The notes: a model not told the origin generated them from the sequence alone. A stretch of 64,000 nucleotides of DNA from Psychrobacillus sp048572895 (GCF_048572895.1 NZ_CP183878.1:806001-870000), one strand, 5' to 3'. Numbered from the stretch's first letter, positions 35,219 through 43,695 are shown. Numbers and translations are program-made.

Positions 35219-36070
35219 ATGAAGACAGCAATCGTAACCGACAGCACCGCATATATCCCGAAAGAAATTCGAGACCAACTGAATATTCATATGGTGCCGC
35301 TAAGCGTTGTTATCGGAAATAACACCTACCAAGAAGAGATAGACATTAACACCACAGAATTCTACGATAAAATCCGAAACGCTGGTGCTCTCCCAAAGAC
35401 ATCCCAGCCTCCTCTAGGGAAATTTATCGAAACATATGAACAACTAGCGAAAGAATACGATGCAGTTATCTCCATCCACCTATCAAGTGGCATCAGTGGA
35501 ACACTAGCTGGAGCAGAACAAGCAGGGGAAATGGTTGATGGCCTCGACGTACGCACGTTCGACACAGAACTTTCCTGTATGGTCCAAGGTTTCTATGTAC
35601 TAAAAGCCGCTGAAATGGCCGAAGAGGGTGCTACTCCAGACGCAATCATTCAAGAACTAAACAACATGAAAAAAACGACGCGAGCATACTTCATGGTCGA
35701 TAATCTAGACCATCTCCATCGCGGTGGACGACTAAACGGCTTCGAGCGAGTCATTGGTTCAGTACTCCAAGTAAAACCTATTCTACACTTCGAAAACAAA
35801 GTCATCGTGCCATTCGAAAAAGTACGTACCCGCAAAAAAGCGATGAAACGCATCTCGGACATGCTTCAAGTAGATGCAAACCAATTCAAAAGCATAAAAG
35901 CAACAATCATCCATGCAAACAACGAAAACGAAGCAATCGCATGGAAAAACGAACTCCAAGCAACTATGCCAAATGTAGATTTCACGATCAGCTATTTCGG
36001 TCCCGTAATCGGTACACATCTCGGTGAAGGCTCAATGGGACTTGGTTGGTATAAAGTGAACCTTCAATAA
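35219..36070 (+). CDS. degV: DegV family fatty-acid-binding protein
   Basis: DegV/FakB-type proteins bind a fatty acid, and FakB members present it to the kinase FakA for phosphorylation. The 283-residue protein has AIVTDSTAYIP at the start, the two ligand-phosphate segments (KTSQPPLGKF and SIHLSSGISGTLAGA) and YFMVDNLDHLHRGGRLNG. In Bacillus subtilis degV lies downstream of degS-degU, consistent with this location. The ATG at 35219 follows AGGAGTG. An in-frame upstream ATG at 35132 would add a hydrophobic extension not typical of the family. Confidence 0.92.
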   Translation: MKTAIVTDSTAYIPKEIRDQLNIHMVPLSVVIGNNTYQEEIDINTTEFYDKIRNAGALPKTSQPPLGKFIETYEQLAKEYDAVISIHLSSGISGTLAGAEQAGEMVDGLDVRTFDTELSCMVQGFYVLKAAEMAEEGATPDAIIQELNNMKKTTRAYFMVDNLDHLHRGGRLNGFERVIGSVLQVKPILHFENKVIVPFEKVRTRKKAMKRISDMLQVDANQFKSIKATIIHANNENEAIAWKNELQATMPNVDFTISYFGPVIGTHLGEGSMGLGWYKVNLQ

Positions 36071-36205
36071 GTGGGGGTCTTCATTCCCCACTTATTGTTA
36101 GTTGAACCATTCGGGCTTTTACGGGCAGGTGATCTCCCATTTATGATTTATGTCTCGGCCAAGCCTTGAAATGGGAGTCTTACTACCCGTTAATGCGGGA
36201 TAAAA
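36068..36205 (-). repeat. dispersed intergenic hairpin element, copy 3 (longest)
   Basis: On the minus strand it reads CCCGCATTAACGGG, then an outer ACGGG...CCCGT stem enclosing CTCCCATTT/AAATGGGAG, then CACCTGCCCGTAAAAGCCCG, GGTTCAACTAACAA, a GTGGGG...CCCCAC hairpin with an ATGAAGA loop, and TTGAAGGTTCAC. The later blocks match copies 1 and 2. The structure is so regular that an RNA role is possible. Confidence 0.8.
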
Positions 36206-36226
36206 AAACTAATAAGGAGAATGCCC

Positions 36227-37555
36227 ATGAACGAACAGCTGCAACAATTTCTCACTGGCCGAATTTGGCTTCGCGAACACACCCCATTCCGACGTGAAGT
36301 CATCGAAGCTCACATCGACTCCGGTCACATCCACCTAAAACCCGGCATCACGACACACTCAAAATCCTACCTTTTTTGGCAATCAAAGAAGAACATCTGC
36401 AACAGATGCCACAACACGAACCAAAGCTTATTTCAATCATTCAACTGCGCACGCTGCAACGAAACTTGTACCTATTGCCGCCACTGTATACGAATGGGTC
36501 GGGTGAGCAGTTGTTCAGAGTTACTACTTTGGGACAAGCAGCATGCACGCGGCGCGAACGTTCATGTCTTTGCATGGAGCGGCCAGTTTACCTCACTTCA
36601 GCAAAAGGCAAGTGAAGAACTACTTTCTAGTGTCGAACAAAACCAATCCCACCTAGTCCACGCGGTATGCGGGGCAGGAAAAACAGAGCTTCTATTCCCA
36701 GCTATATTTGCAAGTCTACAAGCAGGCAAAAGAGTTTGCGTTGCTGCCCCAAGAACAGATGTTATTTTAGAGCTATTCCCTCGCTTTCAGAAAGTCTTCC
36801 CAAACACAATAATTCACGCACTATACGGCGGCGCACCTGACCAACAAGGATTTGCCGAATTAGTGCTCGCTACAACCCATCAGCTTTATCGATTTGAACA
36901 TGCCTTCAACGTCGTATTTGTCGATGAAGCAGACGCCTTTCCCTACTATGCAGACAAAACACTCCAACAAGCAGTCACCAAAGCTGCCAAACTAGATGCT
37001 GTCATTCATTATGTAACAGCCACCCCTACCAAATCATTAAAAACAACCAATCAATCCGTTCTCACAAGAAGATATCATGGCCACGATCTACCAGTACCCC
37101 GATTTGACAGTCTATGGGGATACACTAGGCAATTAAAAAAAGGGGAAATTCCTCCTAAACTACAAAAGTGGATAAATGAAAAAATAGAAACGGAGACGCC
37201 TTTTCTCGTCTTTTTGCCTACAATTGAAGTGCTAGAAAATTTCCCAGGAGAGTTACCGAGAGTCCATGCGGAGCACCCAGATAGAAAAGAACTCGTCATG
37301 CAATTACGCGAAAAAAAAATACCTGGTTTACTGACAACGACCATATTAGAACGTGGAGTGACAATAGAAAATGTCCATGTAGCTGTAGTCGGCGCAGAGC
37401 AACCGATTTTCACCTCCAGTGCCCTTATTCAAATAAGTGGACGAGTCGGTAGATCAGCGCAGTATCCAGATGGAGACATTGTGTTCTTTCATCATGGAAT
37501 TAGCAGGGAGATGGATAAAGCGCAAGAGGCGATAGAAGGGTGGAATCGAACTTGA
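36227..37555 (+). CDS. comFA: competence DNA-uptake helicase ComFA
   Basis: ComFA is a DEAD-like ATP-dependent translocase that helps pull transforming single-stranded DNA into the cytosol. The protein (442 aa) has an N-terminal four-cysteine zinc motif (CNRCHNTNQ...CARC...CRHC), Walker A in AVCGAGKTELLFPA, Walker B VVFVDEADAFPYY, motif III YVTATPTKS and motif VI QISGRVGRSAQYPDGD. The start at 36227 is spaced 8 nt from AAGGAG. It overlaps comFC and there is no comFB between them, unlike Bacillus subtilis. Codon use changes within the gene: the first half is C/A-rich, the second half AT-rich. Confidence 0.93.
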   Translation: MNEQLQQFLTGRIWLREHTPFRREVIEAHIDSGHIHLKPGITTHSKSYLFWQSKKNICNRCHNTNQSLFQSFNCARCNETCTYCRHCIRMGRVSSCSELLLWDKQHARGANVHVFAWSGQFTSLQQKASEELLSSVEQNQSHLVHAVCGAGKTELLFPAIFASLQAGKRVCVAAPRTDVILELFPRFQKVFPNTIIHALYGGAPDQQGFAELVLATTHQLYRFEHAFNVVFVDEADAFPYYADKTLQQAVTKAAKLDAVIHYVTATPTKSLKTTNQSVLTRRYHGHDLPVPRFDSLWGYTRQLKKGEIPPKLQKWINEKIETETPFLVFLPTIEVLENFPGELPRVHAEHPDRKELVMQLREKKIPGLLTTTILERGVTIENVHVAVVGAEQPIFTSSALIQISGRVGRSAQYPDGDIVFFHHGISREMDKAQEAIEGWNRT

Positions 37556-38175
37556 ATTGTTTGCTATGTGGCACACCTTTCCAATCTACGCCAACCTGGT
37601 CCGAGCTTTTTTTATATCAACTCGATTCATCTACTTGCTCAAGATGTTTCGAAAAGTTTGAAATAGCTGAGTCGACCATTGATTTTACTGATTTTGTCGG
37701 AACTCCTTATGAAGGAGTGGTCGACTCAGTCTTTTGTTTATACAGCTATAACGAAGCCATGAAAGAATATCTACACCAATACAAATTCCTACAGGACGTT
37801 GCATTAGCGAAAGTATTTGCTGGGAAGCTGCAACAGATATTTCAGACGAAGGAAGGCATTGTTGTCCCGATCCCCATGCACCCAGAAAAGTTAATATTAC
37901 GCACATTCGCGCAAGTCGATGAAATGCTAAATGCAGCACAAATTTCCTATCAACAATTACTTATTAAAACTAAAACGGAAGCACAAGGAAAGAAAACAAA
38001 AAAAGAACGTTTAAAAACAACAAATCTGTTCGAAGCGATCCAAACAATTGAAGCAACCAATTATATTTTATTTGACGATATCTACACTACAGGAGCAACC
38101 ATTCATCATGCAGCAAAGATTTTAAAAGATGCAGGAGCAAAAAGAGTCGATGCAATCACTTTAATAAAAGGCTAA
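37540..38175 (+). CDS. comFC: competence protein ComFC (phosphoribosyltransferase-like)
   Basis: ComFC (211 aa) is a cytosolic protein needed for DNA transformation in Bacillus and its relatives. An N-terminal zinc finger is visible (CLLCGTPF...CSRCFEKFE). The C-terminal phosphoribosyltransferase domain has the PRPP-loop motif YILFDDIYTTGATIHHAA. Translation probably starts with the GTG at 37540, within the end of comFA, so the two are translationally coupled. A TTG at 37552 is an alternative. Its biochemical role remains unsettled. Confidence 0.92.
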   Translation: MESNLNCLLCGTPFQSTPTWSELFLYQLDSSTCSRCFEKFEIAESTIDFTDFVGTPYEGVVDSVFCLYSYNEAMKEYLHQYKFLQDVALAKVFAGKLQQIFQTKEGIVVPIPMHPEKLILRTFAQVDEMLNAAQISYQQLLIKTKTEAQGKKTKKERLKTTNLFEAIQTIEATNYILFDDIYTTGATIHHAAKILKDAGAKRVDAITLIKG

Positions 38176-38218
38176 CTTGCCGATATAAAGAGTGAAATTA
38201 TAATCTGGAGGTAACAAC

Positions 38219-38635
38219 ATGGGTGAACTAAAAAATTGTCCGTCATGTGGCGACTTTTTTAACTATACGGGACTTAGAGAAGTATGTAACAACTGCGCAA
38301 TGAATGAAGAAAAACAATACGAAGTAGTATACCGCTTCCTACGCAAACGTGAAAACCGTGCAGCAACTGTAGAGCGAATTGTAGAAGCAACCGGGGTAGA
38401 AGAATCACTCCTACATAAATGGGTACGTAAAAACCGTTTACAACCAGCCATGTTCCCAAACCTAGGCTATCCATGCGACAACTGTGGGAAAATCACACAA
38501 ACAGGAAAACTATGCGTATCCTGTACAGAAGAACTAAAATCTGGACTTCGTCAATTCGATGCAGCAAAAGAATTCCGAGAAAAAGTAGCGGAACAAGAAA
38601 ATGGTACTTATTATTCAGATGGCAAGAGAAAATAA
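38219..38635 (+). CDS. yvyF: flagellar operon protein YvyF
   Basis: The 138-residue protein matches the YvyF family that precedes flgM in Bacillus. It has two CXXC zinc knuckles at the N-terminus (NCPSCGDFF, VCNNCAMNE), a winged-helix-like region (RAATVERIVEATGVEESLLH) and two more at the C-terminus (CDNCGKI, LCVSCTEEL). GGAGG precedes the ATG. Its role is not firmly known; a regulatory protein linked to flagellar genes is usual. A terminator follows, so flgM has its own promoter. Confidence 0.92.
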   Translation: MGELKNCPSCGDFFNYTGLREVCNNCAMNEEKQYEVVYRFLRKRENRAATVERIVEATGVEESLLHKWVRKNRLQPAMFPNLGYPCDNCGKITQTGKLCVSCTEELKSGLRQFDAAKEFREKVAEQENGTYYSDGKRK

Positions 38636-38660
38636 ACTCTCACCTTGTGTGGGAGTTTTT
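38634..38660 (+). terminator. Rho-independent terminator
   Basis: AAACTCTCAC pairs with GTGGGAGTTT (one mismatch) and is followed by T. Confidence 0.75.
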
Positions 38661-38687
38661 ACTTTATCTAAAACTGACAAAAACCCT

Positions 38688-38750
38688 AACTGCAACATAA
38701 AAGCACTTAACTGGCACATAAACTCGCCTAATCACCACATAATCTTCCAC
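38688..38750. repeat. 21-bp-period CACATAA mini-array A4
   Basis: Three 21-bp units start at 38688, 38709 and 38730 with AACTGCAACATAA, AACTGGCACATAA and AATCACCACATAA. The GGCACATAA core also occurs inside array A2 units. The surrounding 150 bp are unusually poor in G on the plus strand. Confidence 0.7.
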
Positions 38751-38841
38751 TAGCTCCAATCAATCCCACCAAAAAACCCTCCAATTCCAATCTCGCCATT
38801 AATTCCCAAGACCTATTCCATACAAATCGTTCAAATTACTC

Positions 38842-38868
38842 TAAACACTTCATATTTCATGCCGAAAT
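38842..38868 (+). promoter_or_regulatory. SigD promoter of flgM
   Basis: TAAA, a 15-bp spacer and GCCGAAAT closely match the SigD consensus (TAAA-N15-GCCGATAT). It lies 44 bp before flgM. Confidence 0.85.
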
Positions 38869-38911
38869 AATACATAGACACTTCGAAAAGAAGAGGGGAG
38901 GACGAAATTTT

Positions 38912-39178
38912 ATGAAAATCACAAACGTTGGTTTAAACCAGATAAATCCATACAAACGCAATCAACAGCAAGTTGAAAAAACACAGCAAACAACTAAAAC
39001 AACTGCAGATCAATTGGAAATTTCGTCTGCTGCTAAAAGCATGCAAACAAAATCACCAGTGGAAGTAGAACAAGCAGAACGAGTTGCTGCTATTAAAGCC
39101 GATATCGATGCAGGAACATACAAAGTAGATGCAAAGAAACTAGCATCTAATATCCTAGATTATTACCGCATCAAGTAA
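38912..39178 (+). CDS. flgM: anti-sigma-D factor FlgM
   Basis: FlgM (88 aa) binds and holds SigD until the flagellar hook is built. The protein begins MKITNVGLNQINPYK, a disordered N-terminus, followed by helices that bind the sigma factor; SVEVEQAERVAAIKADIDAG-type residues at about 50-68 and YKVDAKKLASNILDYY at the end are typical. It is transcribed from its own SigD promoter, so it feeds back on SigD. GAGGGGAGG precedes the start by 9 nt. Confidence 0.93.
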   Translation: MKITNVGLNQINPYKRNQQQVEKTQQTTKTTADQLEISSAAKSMQTKSPVEVEQAERVAAIKADIDAGTYKVDAKKLASNILDYYRIK

Positions 39179-39193
39179 AAGGAGCTTACAAAC

Positions 39194-39688
39194 ATGTCCA
39201 TCGATAACATTTTGCAATCACTAACCAAACTAGATATGCTCCACAAAAGCTTGCTAGAGGTTGCATACAAAAAAACAGAAGCTATCAAAACGGGGGACAT
39301 GGACAGTCTGAACCAACTGCTCAAGGATGAGCAGGCACATGTAGCAGGCATTTCACAGCTAGAACAACAGCGTCAATCAGAGGTAACGGATTACCTTAGA
39401 GCAAAAGGAATTGCTCCTACTGACAATCCAACTGTTGCGCTTGTCTTAGAAAATACCAACACAGACGAAGAAAAAGCTCAGTTAACAAAAGCCCGAAATA
39501 ATCTATTACTAACATTAGAAACCTTAAAAAACCAAAATGACCTAAACCAAAAACTAACGATGCAATCACTGCAATTTGTTAATTTAACATTAGATGCATT
39601 AAGACCAAAGCCAGACCAAATAAACTACTCGAGATCTGAAGTACAAAGTCCGTCAAAAGACAAAGCCTACTTCGACTCACAAGCATAA
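39194..39688 (+). CDS. flgN: flagellar chaperone FlgN
   Basis: FlgN (164 aa) is the cytosolic export chaperone for the hook-filament junction proteins FlgK and FlgL, which follow directly. The protein is nearly all helical, with LTKLDMLHKSLLEVAYKKTE and KDEQAHVAGISQLEQQR characteristic of the FlgN family. It starts 15 bp after flgM and 12 bp precede flgK. Binding would occur through its C-terminal helix, as in other FlgN proteins. Confidence 0.93.
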   Translation: MSIDNILQSLTKLDMLHKSLLEVAYKKTEAIKTGDMDSLNQLLKDEQAHVAGISQLEQQRQSEVTDYLRAKGIAPTDNPTVALVLENTNTDEEKAQLTKARNNLLLTLETLKNQNDLNQKLTMQSLQFVNLTLDALRPKPDQINYSRSEVQSPSKDKAYFDSQA

Positions 39689-39700
39689 GGAGGCGAACCC

Positions 39701-41341
39701 ATGGGCTCTACATTTATGGGACTAGAAACAAGTAAACGCGGACTCTATACGCAACAATCCGCTCTATATACAACAGGTCACAATATCTCCAATGCAAATA
39801 CAATAGGCTATTCGCGCCAACGAGTGAACATGGAAGCAACATTAGGCTATCCAGGAACAGGTCTAAATGCTCCGAAAATCCCAGGTCATCTTGGTACAGG
39901 TGTGCAAGCAGGATCTGTTCAGCGAATTCGTGATACTTTCATTGACAATCAATACCGTCAAGAATCCAACAAACTAGGTTATTGGGAATCAAGATCTCAA
40001 GCTATAACACAAATGGAAGATGTGCTGAACGAACCTTCCGATTATGGTTTAGCTAAATCGATGGATGAGTTTTGGAAATCACTTCAAGACTTAAGCGTCA
40101 ACCCTGAAAACGGCGGCGCACGTTCTGTAGTAGTTCAACGAGGTATTGCGGTAGCGGATTCCTTTAACTACTTGTCGAAATCCATTACTCAGATTCAAGA
40201 AAACGCTGGTAAAGAAATCGGAATCTCTTTAAAAGATGTAAACTCCATCATAGAGCAAATTGCTAGCATCAACGAACAAATAAAAGCAATCGAACCAAAC
40301 GGCTATATGCCAAATGATTTATACGATGCTCGTGACACTTTACTAGATGAATTATCGACGTACTTCCCGATTGAAACGAAAAATGAACCTTCCGGCGGTA
40401 ATGCACTAGCTATCGCGGAAGGTTCCGTGACTGTGTCTCTGAAGTTGAAAGACGGTACAACCTTAAAATTGATTGATGGAAAAGATTTTGCTCAGATGCG
40501 TACCTTTGGGGATAATAAAGAAAAAGACGGCATTACTCCAACCGGAAATGTAGAGGGTTTCTATATAGTTAAAGTCGATACTGATGGAAAAGACATTAAT
40601 CTATCAAATGATTGGAAAGATCCAACTCCAACTAATCCGGAAAAACAAACTATTACAAATTTCAGCGACCTAGGAAAATTAAAATCACTTGTAAATTCAT
40701 ATGGTTATGAATCTGGTGATGCAACTAACCCTGTAAAAGGTCTATATACTGATATGCTTGCAAAATTGGACAAAATGGCAGAAGCATTTGCAAAGGAATT
40801 TAATAAAATTCATATGGGTGATCCAGCTGACACTGCAAATTATCCACAAGGTTCAGATATTTATGGAAAACAAGGTGAAGTTTTCTTTATTAATAAAGAT
40901 GACGATACCGGAGCTGGAATAACTGCAAAAAATATCTATATTTCTTCAGACATTATTACAGATCCGGGTAAAGTAGTTGCTTCTGACTCTAAGCCGGGTG
41001 ATGCTGAGCCCGGTAATGGAAAGTTTGCATTAAAGTTAGCAAACATGAAATTTACAAGTCTGGATGACTTAGGTAAGGTTAGTGCTCAAACTTATTTTGA
41101 AGGTTTAATCGGTCAACTAGGTGTAGATGGTCAACAGGCTACCCGTTTAGCTTTTAATTCAGCGACACTTCAACAAGCTGTTACTGAACGTCGTGCTTCT
41201 GTGAGCTCTGTGTCACTTGATGAAGAAATGACAAACATGATCATTTTCCAACAAGCATACAATGCATCAGCTCGTATGATCACAGTAGTAGATGAAACAC
41301 TAGATAAAATTATAAACGGCATGGGCCGAGTGGGACTATAA
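39701..41341 (+). CDS. flgK: flagellar hook-associated protein 1 FlgK
   Basis: FlgK (546 aa) is the first junction protein between hook and filament. The N-terminal rod-type helix (GLETSKRGLYTQQSALYTTG, HNISNANTIGYSRQRV) and the C-terminal D0 helix (MTNMIIFQQAYNASARMITV) are intact. The middle part (about 260-450) is variable and slightly longer than in Bacillus subtilis (507 aa). The first half of the gene has C/A-rich synonymous positions, the second half is AT-rich like the rest of the region. Confidence 0.95.
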   Translation: MGSTFMGLETSKRGLYTQQSALYTTGHNISNANTIGYSRQRVNMEATLGYPGTGLNAPKIPGHLGTGVQAGSVQRIRDTFIDNQYRQESNKLGYWESRSQAITQMEDVLNEPSDYGLAKSMDEFWKSLQDLSVNPENGGARSVVVQRGIAVADSFNYLSKSITQIQENAGKEIGISLKDVNSIIEQIASINEQIKAIEPNGYMPNDLYDARDTLLDELSTYFPIETKNEPSGGNALAIAEGSVTVSLKLKDGTTLKLIDGKDFAQMRTFGDNKEKDGITPTGNVEGFYIVKVDTDGKDINLSNDWKDPTPTNPEKQTITNFSDLGKLKSLVNSYGYESGDATNPVKGLYTDMLAKLDKMAEAFAKEFNKIHMGDPADTANYPQGSDIYGKQGEVFFINKDDDTGAGITAKNIYISSDIITDPGKVVASDSKPGDAEPGNGKFALKLANMKFTSLDDLGKVSAQTYFEGLIGQLGVDGQQATRLAFNSATLQQAVTERRASVSSVSLDEEMTNMIIFQQAYNASARMITVVDETLDKIINGMGRVGL

Positions 41342-41356
41342 TAGGGGGAACTAAAT

Positions 41357-42226
41357 ATGCGTGTAACCCAATCAATGCTATCAAATAATATGCTTCGGAA
41401 CTTATCGAATAGCTATAATAAAATGGGAAAACTCCAAAATCAAATTGAAACAGGTAAAAAAGTGACTCGCCCTTCTGATGACCCAGTAGTGGCTATGAAG
41501 GGAATTGGCTACCGAACAGCATTAGACAAAGTAGAACAATTCCAACGTAATATAGGAGAAGTAAATAACTGGTTAGATAGTTCGGACGATGCTTTTGATA
41601 AAGTAGGTGCAGCATTGCAACGTGCTAACGAACTAGCGGTAAAAGCCGCAAGTGATACAACAACAGATGATGATCGGAAGAAGGTTCAGAGTGAGTTAGA
41701 TCAACTAAGACAACATATTCAAAACATCGCTAACACAAAAGTTGGAGACAAATATATTTTTAGTGGAACTAAAACAACCACACCTTTATTTGATGAAAAA
41801 ACGGGTGGATACCCGACAACGAACACAGATGCATTTAATAAAGACGTGGAAATAGAAGTGTTCGATGGGATAACACTTAAAGCGAATACAAATGCAATAG
41901 ATATATTTAAAAATATCGATCAAATGTTTCAAGATATAAAAGACGGAAATGTAAACTACAGTGAGGCTATCGGAAAAATTGACGGACAAATGAATGAAAT
42001 ATTAACAACACGTGCTGACATAGGAGCTCGTCAAAATCGTGTGGAACTTATGAATGATCGATTGCAATCACAAGAAGTAATTGCGACAAAACAAATGTCT
42101 GAAAATGAAGACGTGGATATGGAAAAAGCAATTACTGAGATGATTACACAAGAATCGATTCACCGTGCAGCCCTTTCAGTAGGAGCTAGAATTATTCAAC
42201 CAAGCTTAGTAGACTTTTTAAGATAA
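41357..42226 (+). CDS. flgL: flagellar hook-associated protein 3 FlgL
   Basis: FlgL (289 aa) is the second hook-filament junction protein. It is flagellin-like: the N-terminal helix has MLSNNMLRNLSNSYNKMGKL and RPSDDPVVAMKG, the C-terminal helix MITQESIHRAALSVGARI. It starts 15 bp after flgK. A terminator-like hairpin immediately follows, before yviE. Confidence 0.95.
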   Translation: MRVTQSMLSNNMLRNLSNSYNKMGKLQNQIETGKKVTRPSDDPVVAMKGIGYRTALDKVEQFQRNIGEVNNWLDSSDDAFDKVGAALQRANELAVKAASDTTTDDDRKKVQSELDQLRQHIQNIANTKVGDKYIFSGTKTTTPLFDEKTGGYPTTNTDAFNKDVEIEVFDGITLKANTNAIDIFKNIDQMFQDIKDGNVNYSEAIGKIDGQMNEILTTRADIGARQNRVELMNDRLQSQEVIATKQMSENEDVDMEKAITEMITQESIHRAALSVGARIIQPSLVDFLR

Positions 42227-42230
42227 TAAC

Positions 42231-42264
42231 AAAAGCGTTTGGACAACTTGTTCCAAACGCTTTC
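42231..42264 (+). terminator. hairpin between flgL and yviE
   Basis: AAAGCGTTTGGA pairs with TCCAAACGCTTT and is followed by a short T-rich tail. Its position inside the operon suggests partial termination. Confidence 0.65.
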
Positions 42265-42281
42265 TTTAAAGGGGTAGCAAA

Positions 42282-42836
42282 ATGAATATTCCCAAACTTC
42301 AAGTTCAATCAACAAAAGCGCAAATCAATTTAAATATACAAAAACCAGTGCAACAAATTGAGCAACCAAGTGCCAATCTAGATATTCAACAACCTAAAGC
42401 AGTACTAACGATGAAAACAACGAAACCACAACTTTCCATAGACACGGAGCAAGCCCGGGCAGATGTCGATTTAAAAAGCCTAAGAAGAAGAATCGAAGAC
42501 TTTGCGGCAGAAGGACAACAAGGTGTATCAGATGGCATCGCCAGACGTGCGCAGCAAGGCACCGAACTGATGAAAATCGAAAATGGAGGGAATCCGATTA
42601 AATCCCACGCTCAACAAGCGGGAAGGCAACCATATTCTGGCATAGCAATTAAATTCGTACCTTCTTTCGGTAGCGTAAAAGTAGACTATCAACCAGGAAG
42701 TATTGATATTCAAGTAGAACCTCAACAAGTGATTAATAATACAACAACCAATAAGCCAATTCACAACTATACACCTGGAAAGGTGACGGTGGAAATGCAA
42801 GAACACTCTTCCATCAAAATAGATTGGCTTGTATAA
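42282..42836 (+). CDS. yviE: flagellar operon protein YviE (DUF6470)
   Basis: The 184-residue protein has the YviE pattern: repeated beta-like segments at the N-terminus (IPKLQVQSTKAQINLNIQKP, then AKPQLSIDTEQ-type strands), a central helix (DGIARRAQQGTELM), and the C-terminal VKVDYQPGSIDIQVEPQ and VTVEMQEHSSIKIDW. It always sits between flgL and fliW in Bacillus-type operons. Its function is unknown. It appears after the flgL hairpin, with GGGG before the ATG. Confidence 0.85.
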   Translation: MNIPKLQVQSTKAQINLNIQKPVQQIEQPSANLDIQQPKAVLTMKTTKPQLSIDTEQARADVDLKSLRRRIEDFAAEGQQGVSDGIARRAQQGTELMKIENGGNPIKSHAQQAGRQPYSGIAIKFVPSFGSVKVDYQPGSIDIQVEPQQVINNTTTNKPIHNYTPGKVTVEMQEHSSIKIDWLV

Positions 42837-42854
42837 ATAGATAGGAGAAATTAT

Positions 42855-43292
42855 ATGAATCTCAGAACAGCATATTCAGGAGAAGTAGAGATTGATACTG
42901 CCCAAATACTTAAGTTCGACCATGGAATACCAGGCTTCGAAGCTGAAAAAGAATTCGTGCTACTTCCAATAGAAGATAATGAGGAGTTTACTGTCCTACA
43001 ATCAGTTCAAACAGAAGCACTGGCATTCATTGTGACAAATCCTTATAACATCACGGTAAACTATAATATTGAACTAGACGAAGCAACGGTGCATGCTCTT
43101 CAAATAAGAGAGCAAAACGAGGTTGCAGTTTTTGCAATTGTATCGTTGAAAGAAACAATTGCGGAATCGACCATAAATTTAAAAGCACCTATTATTCTAA
43201 ACACATTCAATAAAAAAGCTAAACAAGTAATCTTAAACAACGAAGATTACAGTATTCGTCATCTTATATCTTCAGAAAGTCAAACGAGGTGA
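42855..43292 (+). CDS. fliW: flagellar assembly factor FliW
   Basis: FliW (145 aa) binds flagellin and, when free, binds CsrA and blocks it. The protein contains KFDHGIPGFEAEKEFVLLP and FIVTNPYNITVNYNIEL, typical of the family. It starts 18 bp after yviE and is followed by csrA after 4 bp. Together with the GGA-loop hairpin in the hag leader, the genes for the full FliW-CsrA-Hag circuit lie side by side. Confidence 0.95.
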   Translation: MNLRTAYSGEVEIDTAQILKFDHGIPGFEAEKEFVLLPIEDNEEFTVLQSVQTEALAFIVTNPYNITVNYNIELDEATVHALQIREQNEVAVFAIVSLKETIAESTINLKAPIILNTFNKKAKQVILNNEDYSIRHLISSESQTR

Positions 43293-43296
43293 TTAA

Positions 43297-43509
43297 ATGC
43301 TAGTATTATCCCGTAAAGCTGGGGAAACGATTTGGATAGGGGAAGACGTTGAAATCGTAATCTCAGAAGTAAAAGGAGAACAAGTAAAAGTAGGAATTAG
43401 AGCACCAAGAAATATAGATGTAATTCGTGGCGAATTAAGACAGGATGTGTCTACATCGAATACAGAAGCAGTACTAAAAAATATCGACATTTTCAAACCA
43501 AAGAAGTAA
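43297..43509 (+). CDS. csrA: carbon storage regulator CsrA
   Basis: CsrA (70 aa) is an RNA-binding dimer that blocks translation of hag by covering its ribosome site. The protein has MLVLSRKAGETIWIG, VEIVISEVKGEQVKVGIRAP with the RNA-binding arginine region, and an extended C-terminus typical of the Gram-positive type that FliW binds. It starts with ATG 4 bp after the fliW stop, and hag follows after a SigD promoter. Confidence 0.96.
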   Translation: MLVLSRKAGETIWIGEDVEIVISEVKGEQVKVGIRAPRNIDVIRGELRQDVSTSNTEAVLKNIDIFKPKK

Positions 43510-43556
43510 CGAATTAATAAATCGACAAAAAGATTCAAAAAAGTTTATAAAACTAT

Positions 43557-43583
43557 TAAACAATGGAAAAACATTCCGATACT
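43557..43583 (+). promoter_or_regulatory. SigD promoter of hag
   Basis: TAAA, a 15-bp spacer and CCGATACT lie 113 bp before hag and match SigD promoters. The long leader allows the CsrA site. Confidence 0.85.
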
Positions 43584-43652
43584 ATCTATGTAAGCAAGAA
43601 AAACGGGGTCCGGCCGGCTCGGTTCTCTTGTCTCATACAAAAACAAAACACT

Positions 43653-43695
43653 GCTCACAAGGAAGTGAGCAACACATTCCAAGGAGGAACTAATA
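43653..43695 (+). promoter_or_regulatory. CsrA-binding leader of hag (GGA hairpin and ribosome site)
   Basis: GCTCAC and GTGAGC (43653-43658, 43665-43670) form a 6-bp stem with AAGGAA in the loop, the classic high-affinity CsrA site. A second GGA is in the ribosome site CAAGGAGGAAC just before the ATG. This matches the two-site arrangement of Bacillus hag. Confidence 0.8.
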
